This document shows, one piece after another, positions 9,579 to 17,796 of a stretch of DNA of 64,000 nt; position 1 is the first letter of the stretch, and each line of letters begins with the position of its first letter. The notes beneath the pieces were generated by a model. The model saw only the letters and a program-made list of their open reading frames with translations. It was not told the DNA's origin and did not search any database. The position numbers and the translations under genes were made by a program. Location of the stretch: positions 5,834,501 to 5,898,500 of the forward strand of contig NZ_MEHJ01000001.1 of assembly GCF_001746415.1 (NCBI RefSeq), in the 5' to 3' direction. Origin of the DNA: Streptomyces agglomeratus (lineage in GTDB: Bacteria; Actinomycetota; Actinomycetes; Streptomycetales; Streptomycetaceae).

Positions 9579-10607
9579 GTGAGTGACAAGAACCGTGACG
9601 GAAAACGAACCGCCCGCGAGCGCCTGATCCAGGAGCGCGAGGCGCAGAAGGCGCGCGACAGGCGCAGGCGGACACTGATCGTGGCCGGCGCCGTGGTCGG
9701 CGTGCTGGGCCTGGCGGCCGTGGTGGGCATCCTCGCCGCGAACTCGGGCTCGGACGGGGACGGCGACGACAGCGCGAGCGCCGTGGTGGCCCCCCGGGGC
9801 GCGGGCGACAGGAGCGGTCCGATGATCCCGGTGGGGGCGACGGACGCGCCGTCGACGCTCACGGTGTGGGAGGACTTCCGCTGCCCGGCGTGCGCCCAGT
9901 TCGAGAACGCCTTCCGGGACACGATCCATGAGCTGGAGGAGGCCGGCCAGATCAAGGTCGAGTACCACCTGGCCACCCTCATCGACGGCAACATGGGCGG
10001 CTCCGGATCGCTGAAGTCGGCCAACGCGGCCGCCTGCGCGCAGGGCGCGGGCAAGTTCGTGCCGTACCACGACGTGCTGTACCAGAACCAGCCGCCGGAG
10101 CCGGACGACGCCTTCAGCAAGGACAGCCGTCTGATCGAGCTGGCCGGCAAGGTCGACGGGCTCGTCACAGAACCGTTCAGGCAGTGTGTGGCCGACGGAA
10201 CGCACAACGGCTGGGTGCGCAAGTCCAACGAGGCGTTCCAGAAGGGCAACTTCAGCGGAACACCGACCGTGCAGCTCAACGGGGAGTCGGTCTTCCCCAA
10301 GAAGGGCGACGAGCAGATCTCCCCGGAGAATCTGAAGAAGTGGGTCGCCGAGGCGAACAAGGGCAAGAAGACAGGGACGGCGAGGGCCACGCCGTCGGCG
10401 CCCACCGGGTCCCCGGCGCCGGGGGCTCCGGGGTCGTCCGTGCCTGCGTCGCCGTCCGTGCCGCAGGGCGCCGTGCCGCCGGCGGCGGGCTCGTCCGTGC
10501 CGCCCGCTTCTGTGCCGCCCGCCTCCATGCCGCAGGCTTCCGTGCCGCCGGCCACCGTGCCTCAGGGGTCCGTGCCCCAGGGGTACGTGCCTCCGGGCAC
10601 TCCGTAG
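9579..10607 (+). CDS. Membrane-anchored DsbA-like thioredoxin-fold protein
   Basis: This 342-residue protein has a basic N-terminus (RERLIQEREAQKARDRRRR), one membrane helix (about residues 31-54), then an extracytoplasmic thioredoxin-fold domain with the redox motif FRCPACAQFE near residue 105. This is the DsbA/MdbA-like thiol oxidoreductase type of actinobacteria, which catalyses disulfide formation in secreted proteins. The last 70 or so residues are a low-complexity Pro/Val/Ala/Ser tail with repeated VPP, VPQ and ASVPP units, unusual for the family. The GTG at 9579 was chosen because longer readings pass through the trpA terminator. Confidence 0.85.
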   Translation: MSDKNRDGKRTARERLIQEREAQKARDRRRRTLIVAGAVVGVLGLAAVVGILAANSGSDGDGDDSASAVVAPRGAGDRSGPMIPVGATDAPSTLTVWEDFRCPACAQFENAFRDTIHELEEAGQIKVEYHLATLIDGNMGGSGSLKSANAAACAQGAGKFVPYHDVLYQNQPPEPDDAFSKDSRLIELAGKVDGLVTEPFRQCVADGTHNGWVRKSNEAFQKGNFSGTPTVQLNGESVFPKKGDEQISPENLKKWVAEANKGKKTGTARATPSAPTGSPAPGAPGSSVPASPSVPQGAVPPAAGSSVPPASVPPASMPQASVPPATVPQGSVPQGYVPPGTP

Positions 10608-10703
10608 GCGCTGGGCGTGGGGCTCGGGACGGGCGCCCGTTATCCAGACGTTGCCGGGTGGGTTGCCGTACGTCCCGCCCGGCAGGGTAGCGTCGACCTT
10701 GCC

Positions 10704-11645
10704 ATGGACCTTGCCTATATCCCCAGCCCGTCGACCGGTGTGATCGAGCTCGGACCGATCCCGCTCCGCGGCTACGCGTTCTGCATCATCATTGGCGTTT
10801 TTGTGGCCGTCTGGTACGGCAACAAGCGCTGGGTCGCCCGGGGAGGTAAAGCCGGCACGGTGGCCGACATCGCCGTGTGGGCGGTGCCGTTCGGCCTCGT
10901 CGGCGGGCGGCTGTACCACGTCGTCACCGACTACCAGCTGTACTTCAGCGAGGGCCAGAACTGGGTCGACGCGTTCAAGATCTGGGAGGGCGGCCTCGGC
11001 ATCTGGGGCGCCGTCGCTCTCGGCGCGGTGGGTGCCTGGATCGGCTGCCGCCGCCGCGGGATCCCGCTCCCGGCCTGGGCCGACGCGATGGCTCCCGGTC
11101 TCGCGTTCGCGCAGGCGATCGGCCGCTGGGGCAACTGGTTCAACCAGGAGCTGTACGGGCGGCCGACGGACGTGCCCTGGGCGCTCAAGATCTCCGAGGG
11201 CGTGAACCGCGAGGCGGGGACCTACCACCCGACCTTCCTGTACGAGTCGCTGTGGTGCGTCGGCGCCGCGCTGCTGGTCATCTGGGCGGACCGGCGCTTC
11301 AAGCTCGGCCACGGCCGGGTCTTCGCGCTGTACGTCGCGCTGTACTGCGCGGGCCGCGGCTGGATCGAGTACATGCGGGTCGACGAGGCGCACCATGTGC
11401 TGGGGCTCCGGCTCAACGTCTGGACCTCGATCGTCGTGTTCGTGTGTGCGGTGGCGTACTTCGTGATCTCGGCGAAGATGCGGCCGGGGCGCGAGGAAGT
11501 CGTCGAGCCGGTCTCCCTGGAGAAGTCCGGGTCGTCGGACACGTCGGACTCCGGTTCCGGCGACGGCGCCGGTTCCGACGACGGTGCTGATGCGGCGGCC
11601 GAGGACTCCGCCGGCCACAGGGCCGACGCGGAGGCCAAGGACTAG
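10704..11645 (+). CDS. lgt: Prolipoprotein diacylglyceryl transferase
   Basis: This polytopic membrane enzyme (313 residues) transfers diacylglycerol to the lipobox Cys of prolipoproteins. Family features are the N-terminal GPIPLRGYAFCIIIGVFVA, the RxYH-like GGRLYHVVTDY, and the Lgt signature GRWGNWFNQELYGRPTD. The C-terminus after about residue 260 is an acidic Ser/Asp/Gly-rich cytoplasmic tail, common in Streptomyces Lgt. The ATG at 10704 begins the conserved MDLAYIPSP. The stop shares the bases CTAG with the stop of the convergent lyase gene. Confidence 0.95.
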   Translation: MDLAYIPSPSTGVIELGPIPLRGYAFCIIIGVFVAVWYGNKRWVARGGKAGTVADIAVWAVPFGLVGGRLYHVVTDYQLYFSEGQNWVDAFKIWEGGLGIWGAVALGAVGAWIGCRRRGIPLPAWADAMAPGLAFAQAIGRWGNWFNQELYGRPTDVPWALKISEGVNREAGTYHPTFLYESLWCVGAALLVIWADRRFKLGHGRVFALYVALYCAGRGWIEYMRVDEAHHVLGLRLNVWTSIVVFVCAVAYFVISAKMRPGREEVVEPVSLEKSGSSDTSDSGSGDGAGSDDGADAAAEDSAGHRADAEAKD

Positions 11646-12472
11646 TTCCCGGCGCCGCGCGACGCCAGGATCAGGGTGCGGTGGGCGGCCGTCACCACGG
11701 CCGCGTCGACGAAGCGGCCGTCGGGGAGTGCCAGCGCGCCCCCGTCCGCCGCTGCCGCCTTGACGGTCTCCTCCGCCTCCTCGATCTCCCGGGGGGTGGG
11801 CAGGAACGCGCGCTCGATGACCGGCAGCTGGCGGGGGTGCAGCGCCGTACGGCCCAGGAAGCCCAGCGCCCGGCCGCGCGCGCACGACGCCGCCAGTCCC
11901 TCCAGGTCCCGGATGTCCGGGTAGACCGACTGGGCCGGCGGCTCAAGACCCGCCGCCCGTGCCGCGACCACGACCCGGCTGCGCGGCCATGCCAGGCCGG
12001 CGTCGTCCCGTACGCCCAGATCCGCGCGGAGATCCGCCTCGCCCAGTGCGATGCCGCGCAGGCAGGGGTGCGCACTCGCGATCGCGTGCGCCTGTTCGAT
12101 GCCGAGCGCCGATTCGAGCAGGGCGTACAGCGGTACGTCCGGCATCCGGTGCGCGGTGTGCCGTACCTCCGACGGGTCCGTCACCTTGGGGAGGCGGAGG
12201 GCCGACAGGCCGGGCAGGCCGGCCAGGGCCCGGATGTCCGCCTCGGCGTACGGCGTGCCGAGGGCGTTCACCCGGACGTGGACGGGCACCCGAGGGGGCT
12301 CGGCGAGGAGTTCGGCGGTCGCCGAGCGGGCGTACTCCTTGCGGTCGGGCGCGACCGCGTCCTCCAGGTCGACGATCACGACGTCGGCGGCGGACCGCAG
12401 TGCCTTGGCCACCGTCCCGGGGCGGTCTCCGGGAACGTACAGCCAGGTCAGGGCGGTCAGGGTGGTCGTCAT
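11642..12472 (-). CDS. HpcH/HpaI-CitE-like CoA-ester lyase
   Basis: This 276-residue TIM-barrel protein of the citrate lyase beta/malyl-CoA lyase group has LYVPGDRP at the N-terminus, the Arg/Asp-containing VDLEDAVAPD, the Glu of LLESALGI, and GEADLRADLG late in the barrel. These supply the Mg2+ and CoA-ester site of CitE-like enzymes, which cleave or form C-C bonds in short acyl-CoAs. The real substrate is unknown. It is the last gene of a six-gene coupled operon, and its ATG overlaps the stop of the CoA-transferase gene by 4 bp. An adjacent CoA-transferase fits a route where an organic acid is activated and then split. Confidence 0.85.
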   Translation of the reverse strand: MTTTLTALTWLYVPGDRPGTVAKALRSAADVVIVDLEDAVAPDRKEYARSATAELLAEPPRVPVHVRVNALGTPYAEADIRALAGLPGLSALRLPKVTDPSEVRHTAHRMPDVPLYALLESALGIEQAHAIASAHPCLRGIALGEADLRADLGVRDDAGLAWPRSRVVVAARAAGLEPPAQSVYPDIRDLEGLAASCARGRALGFLGRTALHPRQLPVIERAFLPTPREIEEAEETVKAAAADGGALALPDGRFVDAAVVTAAHRTLILASRGAGN

Positions 12473-13716
12473 CGGGTGCCGCCGGTGGCCCGGAGCGTGG
12501 CGATCTCGGTTTCGGACAGGCCCGCCTCGGTCAGCACCGCGTCCGTGTCGGCGTTGTGCGGGCGGCCGGCCCAGCGGATCGCGCCGGGAGTCTCGGAGAG
12601 GCGGAACAGGACGTTCTGCATGCGCAGCGGGCCGAGTTCGGGGTCCTGTACTTCGGTGATGGTGTCCAGGGCGCGGTACTGCGGATCGGTCATGACGTCC
12701 CGTACGTCGTAGACGGGAGCGATCGCCGCTTCGGCCTTCTCGAACGCCGCGAGGGCCTCGTCGCGGGTGCGGCGGGCGATCCAGTGGCCCACCGCCTCGT
12801 CCAGTTCGTCGGCGTGTTCGGCGCGGCCGCTGCCGGTGGCGAACCACGGTTCGTCGATCAGGTCGGGGCGGCCCACCAGGCGCATCACCCGCTCGGCCAC
12901 GGACTGGGCCGACGTGGAGACGGCCACCCAGGCGCCGTCGGCGGTGCGGTAGGTGTTGCGCGGGGCGTTGTTGCGGGAGCGGTTGCCGGTGCGGGGCTGG
13001 ACGTAACCGAGCTGGTCGTACCAGAGCGGCTGGGGGCCGAGGACGGTGAGGATCGGTTCGATGATCGCCATGTCGACGACCTGGCCGCGCCGGGTGGCGG
13101 TGCGGGCCGCGAGCGCGGTCATGACCGCGTAGGCGGTGGCGAGCGCCGCGATCGAGTCCGCCAGGCCGAACGGGGGAAGGGTGGGCGGGCCTTCCGGCTC
13201 GCCGGTGATCGCCGCGAAGCCGCTCATGGCCTCGGCGAGCGTTCCGAAGCCCGGGCGGTGGGAGTACGGGCCCGACTGGCCGAATCCGGTGACGCGGGCC
13301 AGGACCAGGCGGGGGTTGACGGCGTGCAGTTCCGCCGGTCCGAGGCCCCACTTCTCCAGGGTGCCGGGCCGGAAGTTCTCGATGATCACGTCGGTGGTCT
13401 CGGCGAGGCGCAGGAGGGCGTCGCGGCCGCTGGGGGCGGAGAGGTCGAGGGTGATGGTGCGCTTGTTGCGGCCCAGCAGTTTCCACCACAGGCCGATGCC
13501 GTCCTTGGAGGGGCCGTGGCCCCGCGAGGGATCGGGCCTGGTGGGGTGCTCGACCTTGATCACGTCCGCGCCGAAGTCGCCGAGCATGGTGGCGGCCAGG
13601 GGGCCGGCGAAGAGGGTGGCCAGGTCCAGGACGCGCAGGCAGCCGAGGGGGTGGGGTTGTGGTGCGGGTGCGGGTGCGGGTGCGGGTCCGGGTGGGGGGG
13701 TGGAGACCTGGGTCAT
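12469..13716 (-). CDS. CaiB/BaiF class III CoA-transferase
   Basis: This 415-residue protein has LRVLDLATLFAGPLAATMLG and then DFGADVIKVEHP, the standard N-terminus of class III (formyl-CoA transferase-like) enzymes. The catalytic Asp aspartyl-CoA site is probably the Asp of VVDMAIIEPIL. Further family segments are NFRPGTLEKWGL and ARVTGFGQSGPYSHRPGFGT. It moves CoA between organic acids; donor and acceptor are unknown. An Ala/Pro repeat occupies the first 20 or so residues. Four-bp overlaps at both ends join it to the ADP-ribosylglycohydrolase chain and to the lyase. Confidence 0.88.
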   Translation of the reverse strand: MTQVSTPPPGPAPAPAPAPQPHPLGCLRVLDLATLFAGPLAATMLGDFGADVIKVEHPTRPDPSRGHGPSKDGIGLWWKLLGRNKRTITLDLSAPSGRDALLRLAETTDVIIENFRPGTLEKWGLGPAELHAVNPRLVLARVTGFGQSGPYSHRPGFGTLAEAMSGFAAITGEPEGPPTLPPFGLADSIAALATAYAVMTALAARTATRRGQVVDMAIIEPILTVLGPQPLWYDQLGYVQPRTGNRSRNNAPRNTYRTADGAWVAVSTSAQSVAERVMRLVGRPDLIDEPWFATGSGRAEHADELDEAVGHWIARRTRDEALAAFEKAEAAIAPVYDVRDVMTDPQYRALDTITEVQDPELGPLRMQNVLFRLSETPGAIRWAGRPHNADTDAVLTEAGLSETEIATLRATGGTR

Positions 13717-15326
13717 GGGCGTAGTGCCTCCGTGAGGGTGAGGTGGGCCAGGGTGTCGAAGCCGATGCCGTCCAGGCCCGCCACGGAGGTGGCGAGGCGG
13801 TTGCGGAGGGGAGCAGTCCACCGGGTGGGAATGGCTTGTGGGGAGCCGGCGACGAGGCCCGCGATGCTGCCGGTCGTGGCGCCGTTGGAGTCGGTGTCCC
13901 AGCCGCCGGACACGGCTCGGCAGATCGAGGCGGTGAAGTCGCCGTCGGCGTGGGTGAGGGCGGCGGAGATCAGGGCGGCGTTCGGGATCACGTGTACCCA
14001 GTGGTGGTGGCCGTAGGCGGCGTGGAGCTCGTCCACCACCGTGTCGAAGGAGTCGCCGGAGGCCCTGGCCGCTGTCTCGATGCCGTGGCGCACGGCGCGG
14101 GCGAGGCGGGAATCCGGGGGGACGACCGTCAGGCCGGTGCGCAGGCAGTGGTGTACGTCGCCGGCGCCGGCGGCGGCTTCGGCGATGGTCGCGGCGATGA
14201 ACATCGCGCCGTACACGCCATTGGCGGTGTGGGTCAGGGTGGCGTCCCGGTGCGCCTGTCCGGCGGCGGCGGCCGGGTCGCCGGGGTGGGTCCAGCCGTG
14301 GACGTCGGCGCGGATCAGGGCGCCGATCCATTCCCGGAAGGGGTTGTGGTGAGTCGCCGTTGCGGGAGGCGTCAGGCCCTGGAGGAGGTTGCGGTAGGCG
14401 ATGCGTTCCGCGGTGAAGGTGCGGCCCGCCGGGAGTTCGTCCAGCCAGAGGGTGGCCAGCTGGGAGGTCGTGAAGGACTTCGTGTGGCGTTGGAGGAGCA
14501 GCAGGTTGAGGAGGGGGTAGTTCAGGTCGTCGTCCTCGGGCATGCCGTTGATGTTCTCGGCCAGGGAGGTGGGGGCGGAGCGGCGGTTCCACGGGTGACG
14601 GGCGAGGAGGGCCGGGGGGACGCCCCGGGCGGTGAACCACGTTCGCAGGGGCCAGTTCCCCGTGGCGGTGGCCAGTTCCCGGATGGCGGGCAGGGAAAGC
14701 TTCTCGACCGGTTTGCCGAGGAGACAGCCGGCGGCGCGGCCGAGCCAGGAGGCGTGCAGGCGGTTGAGGAGCGGGGCTGTGGTCGCTTCAGGGGTGCGGG
14801 CGCGTCCCCCGTTCGCGAGGGCTTCGTGGTCGGAGCCGCGCCGGAGCGTCGCCTCGGGCGCCGTACGTGCGGGCAGCGCTGCGGTGTGTTCGGGCGCGCG
14901 GTGTCCGGCGCCCTGCGGGGAGCGCCCCGACCCGTCCCCTCCTGGCGGCGAGTGGACCGGTGCGGCGGGGTCGGGCCGGGCGACGCCGACCAGCACCTTG
15001 ACGGCGGCGGTGGGTGGAGCCGGTGCCCGTGTGCCGGGAGCGGGCCAGGCGGGGCACGCGGATTCGATGGCCGGGAGGTCCGTCGGCTCCGATGCGGCGG
15101 TGGGCACCGGGAGTTGGGACAAGGCGTCCAGGAGCCGTTCCGCCAGAGCGCGCAGATGGGGTGGCGCGGGGGCCAGCGACGCGCCCGCGCGCGGCGGTGA
15201 CGGCGGGCCGCCCGCCGATTGCCAGCGCGTACGGACCGCTGTCGCGTCGCGGCCGTCCTCCGCCGCCTGGCGCAGTTCGTGGGTGATCAGGTCCTCCGGT
15301 TGCACCCAGGTCAGCCGTACGGTCAC
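13713..15326 (-). CDS. ADP-ribosylglycohydrolase-family protein with N-terminal extension
   Basis: This 537-residue protein is fourth in the operon. A 180-residue Pro/Ala-rich leader starts MTVRLTWVQPEDLI and has no recognised domain. The C-terminal half is an ARH/DraG fold: LGRAAGCLLGKPVEKL replaces the usual GxxxGDALG, MPEDDDLNYP supplies the first acidic metal site, and SGGWDTDSNGATTGSIAGL is the second (DxD). Metal ligands therefore seem kept although the N-terminal loop differs from DraG. ARH enzymes remove ADP-ribose from proteins or small molecules. The GTG start overlaps the stop of the preceding paralogue. Confidence 0.82.
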   Translation of the reverse strand: MTVRLTWVQPEDLITHELRQAAEDGRDATAVRTRWQSAGGPPSPPRAGASLAPAPPHLRALAERLLDALSQLPVPTAASEPTDLPAIESACPAWPAPGTRAPAPPTAAVKVLVGVARPDPAAPVHSPPGGDGSGRSPQGAGHRAPEHTAALPARTAPEATLRRGSDHEALANGGRARTPEATTAPLLNRLHASWLGRAAGCLLGKPVEKLSLPAIRELATATGNWPLRTWFTARGVPPALLARHPWNRRSAPTSLAENINGMPEDDDLNYPLLNLLLLQRHTKSFTTSQLATLWLDELPAGRTFTAERIAYRNLLQGLTPPATATHHNPFREWIGALIRADVHGWTHPGDPAAAAGQAHRDATLTHTANGVYGAMFIAATIAEAAAGAGDVHHCLRTGLTVVPPDSRLARAVRHGIETAARASGDSFDTVVDELHAAYGHHHWVHVIPNAALISAALTHADGDFTASICRAVSGGWDTDSNGATTGSIAGLVAGSPQAIPTRWTAPLRNRLATSVAGLDGIGFDTLAHLTLTEALRP

Positions 15327-16480
15327 GGTGTGCCTGTCAGGGCCGCGAAGGCCGTCTCGTGGGACCGGCGGCGCGCCGTGTCGCGGGCGTAGATCTCGCG
15401 GGTCACGGCCGCGAGGGTGCGCGGCGGAGCGTGCAGGTCGGTCCGGCTTGCTTCCGCGACGGTCTTCGCCCAGTCGGAGGGGATGGCCGATTCGCCGTAC
15501 AGGGCCCCGGAGACGGCACCGCTCATCGTGGCGATCGAGTCGCAGTCACGGCCGTAGTTGACCGACCCCAGGACGGTGTGGCGGTAGTCGCCGCCGGCCA
15601 CCAGGAGCATGCCGAGGGCGATGGGGAGCTCCTCGATGGAGTGCAGGCGCGAGGGGCGGCGGGCGGCGAGGGTCGGTTTGCGGTAGTCCGGGCCGACGGT
15701 GTCGAAAGGAGCGACGGCGGCGCGGAGGGGGGAGAGCGCCGACTCGAAGTCGTGGTGGCGGACCGCTGCTTCGGCCACTGCCTCGATCGCCGCGCGGGTG
15801 CCGTCCTTGGCCAGGGACAGGCACGTGTCGACCACGGACGCGGGCGTGGCGTCCGGTGCGCAGGCGGCGGCCACGGCGGCGGCGAACACGCCCGCCGCCT
15901 CACGTCCGTACGACGACTGGTGCGCGCCGGCGACGTCGATCGCCTCGGCGTACGCGGCGGTGGGATTGCCCGCGTTGACCAGTCCGACGGGGGCCATGTA
16001 CATCGCCGCGCCGCAGTTGACGATGTTTCCGTTGCCGGCCTCGCGCGGGTCCACGTGGCCGTAGTGGAGGCGGGCGACGATCCACTTCTCGGCCAGGAAG
16101 ACGCGCTGGAGGGGGAGTGCCTCCGCCTCCAGCTCCGGGATCCATACGGGGGATTCGATGAGCTGGGGGACCAGGTGGTCGGCGATCGCGTAGGCGTCGA
16201 GGTGGTCGCGTACGGCGTCGTACACGCGGATCAGGGCGTGCGTCATCAGGGTGTCGTCGGTGATGTGACCGTCGCCCTTGTGGTACGGGGCGATGGGGCG
16301 CGCCGTACGCCAGTTGTCGTGGAACGGGCCGACGATGCCGTTGACGCGGCCGCCGTGGCGTTCGCAGATCTGCTCGGGGGACCAGCCCTCGACCGGGCCG
16401 CCGAGCGCGTCGCCGACGGCCGCGCCGATCAGGCTGCCGGTGATCCGGTCCTCCAGGGTGAGCGGGGGGAAAGTGGTCAT
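15323..16480 (-). CDS. ADP-ribosylglycohydrolase-family protein (canonical)
   Basis: This 385-residue protein is the most canonical of the four paralogues. It has ITGSLIGAAVGDALGGPVEG at the N-terminus, the metal motif HITDDTLMTH, and the second metal motif YGRDCDSIATMSGAVSGALY. In ARH1/ARH3/DraG enzymes these Asp/Thr residues bind two Mg2+ at the ADP-ribose N- or O-glycosidic bond. It is third of six coupled minus-strand genes. Substrate is unknown: it may be ADP-ribosylated protein, free ADP-ribosyl metabolites, or another N-riboside. Confidence 0.88.
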   Translation of the reverse strand: MTTFPPLTLEDRITGSLIGAAVGDALGGPVEGWSPEQICERHGGRVNGIVGPFHDNWRTARPIAPYHKGDGHITDDTLMTHALIRVYDAVRDHLDAYAIADHLVPQLIESPVWIPELEAEALPLQRVFLAEKWIVARLHYGHVDPREAGNGNIVNCGAAMYMAPVGLVNAGNPTAAYAEAIDVAGAHQSSYGREAAGVFAAAVAAACAPDATPASVVDTCLSLAKDGTRAAIEAVAEAAVRHHDFESALSPLRAAVAPFDTVGPDYRKPTLAARRPSRLHSIEELPIALGMLLVAGGDYRHTVLGSVNYGRDCDSIATMSGAVSGALYGESAIPSDWAKTVAEASRTDLHAPPRTLAAVTREIYARDTARRRSHETAFAALTGTP

Positions 16481-17796
16481 GGTGCGAGGCGTCCGTTCGT
16501 GGGGTGGGGGTGGCGTCGGGCCAGCCGGGCGGCGAGATCGACGAGGTCCGTGCCGGCCAGGCGGGGGAGGGCGCAGCCGACCAGCGTGCGGCAGGTGTCG
16601 CGCCAGCCCGGGGGGAGCGCGTCACCGCCGCACAGTGCGCCGGTCAGCGCGCCGGCCAGGGCGGGGGCGGAATCCGCCACCCGGGAGAGGCACGCGGCGG
16701 CCGGTACCGCCTCGGTGACGCGGCCGCGGGCGGCGGTGGCGAGGGCGAGGGCGACGGGGACGGTTTCGGCGGCGGCGATGCCGTAGCTGTAGACGTGGTC
16801 GACGATCTGGTGTTCCAGGGTGGGCACCAGGGCGAAGGCGCCGCCGAGCGGCGATCCGGTCGCTGTGGCGCGGGCTTCCCGGGCCAGGCGGACGGCGTGG
16901 GTGGCGTTGCGGCCGATCTCGGTGGCCCGGGGGAGCTGGGCGAGGGCGGCGTCCACCGCTTCGTCGACCCCGGCGCCGCCCAGGGCCGCCGCGACGGCCG
17001 CGGCCGTCGCGCGGGCGCCGTGGACTCCGTCGCCGTCCTGGGTGTACCGGGCGTCGAACTCGGCCAGCTCGGCGGCTGCGGCCGGGTCGCCGGGGTGCGC
17101 GGCGGCGAGGACGGCGGCGCGGATGCAGGCGGCGTCGTCGAAGTAGTGCGGATTGTCGTGGCCGGTCGCGGGCGGGCGCAGTCCGGTGGCGAGGTTGCCG
17201 AGGCCCGCGCGTACGGAAATCCGGGCGCGCAGGGGCAGTACGGCCGACTCGACCTCGGGGGCGCGTTCCGCCGCGGCGGCCACCTCGGCGGCGAGGGCGG
17301 TCCACGCCCGGTCGACCGCGGCGCGGATCTTGCCCGGGGCGGCGGCGAGGAGCGTACCCGCGGTGAAAGCGGCCCATTCGGCGTCGTCGGAGGGGCCCAG
17401 GCGCAGTGGTTCGGGGGGCTGGTTGAGGGCGATGGGGACCGGGAGGGTGGTGGTGGCGTTCTGCTCGGCGAAGGTGTCGAGTTCCCTGGTCAGACGCCGG
17501 GTCCAGTCGGGCATGCGGGCGGCGCGGTGGCGTGCGGCCGGCCATCCGGCGGCGTCTCCCGCGGCGAGGCCGAGGAGGAGCCCCTCGATCCGGCGCGGGC
17601 CGGGGGCCCCTTGTGCGGTGGCGGGCGCGGGCGGGGCCGCGACCGCCACCGCCGCTCGGGCGGGGGCAGCGTCCGTTCCGGCTGCGGGACCGGGGGACGT
17701 GGGCCCGCTCCCGGTCGCCGGGTGGAGCGGGGCCGCGGACTCCCTGATGCCGTCCTCCGGGCCCGGGAGCGGGTGCGGAGGGTTGTAGGGGGTCAT
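16477..17796 (-). CDS. Divergent ADP-ribosylglycohydrolase-like protein
   Basis: This 439-residue protein has the ARH fold outline but altered motifs. The N-terminal loop is EGLLLGLAAGDAAGWPAA, the first acidic site is reduced to LGPSDDAEWAAF, and the C-terminal DxDT site is replaced by CLSRVADSAPALAGALTGAL. Loss of the second Asp pair suggests it has weak or no hydrolase activity, and it may be a regulatory or structural partner of its neighbours. The first 75 residues are Pro/Ala-rich. It is second in the coupled chain, with 4-bp overlaps on each side. Confidence 0.78.
   Translation of the reverse strand: MTPYNPPHPLPGPEDGIRESAAPLHPATGSGPTSPGPAAGTDAAPARAAVAVAAPPAPATAQGAPGPRRIEGLLLGLAAGDAAGWPAARHRAARMPDWTRRLTRELDTFAEQNATTTLPVPIALNQPPEPLRLGPSDDAEWAAFTAGTLLAAAPGKIRAAVDRAWTALAAEVAAAAERAPEVESAVLPLRARISVRAGLGNLATGLRPPATGHDNPHYFDDAACIRAAVLAAAHPGDPAAAAELAEFDARYTQDGDGVHGARATAAAVAAALGGAGVDEAVDAALAQLPRATEIGRNATHAVRLAREARATATGSPLGGAFALVPTLEHQIVDHVYSYGIAAAETVPVALALATAARGRVTEAVPAAACLSRVADSAPALAGALTGALCGGDALPPGWRDTCRTLVGCALPRLAGTDLVDLAARLARRHPHPTNGRLAP

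Noticed and set aside
9222-11885. 887-residue minus-strand open frame across trpA, DsbA-like gene and lgt
   Set aside because: It runs antisense to three supported genes and through the trpA terminator; Arg-rich shadow translation.
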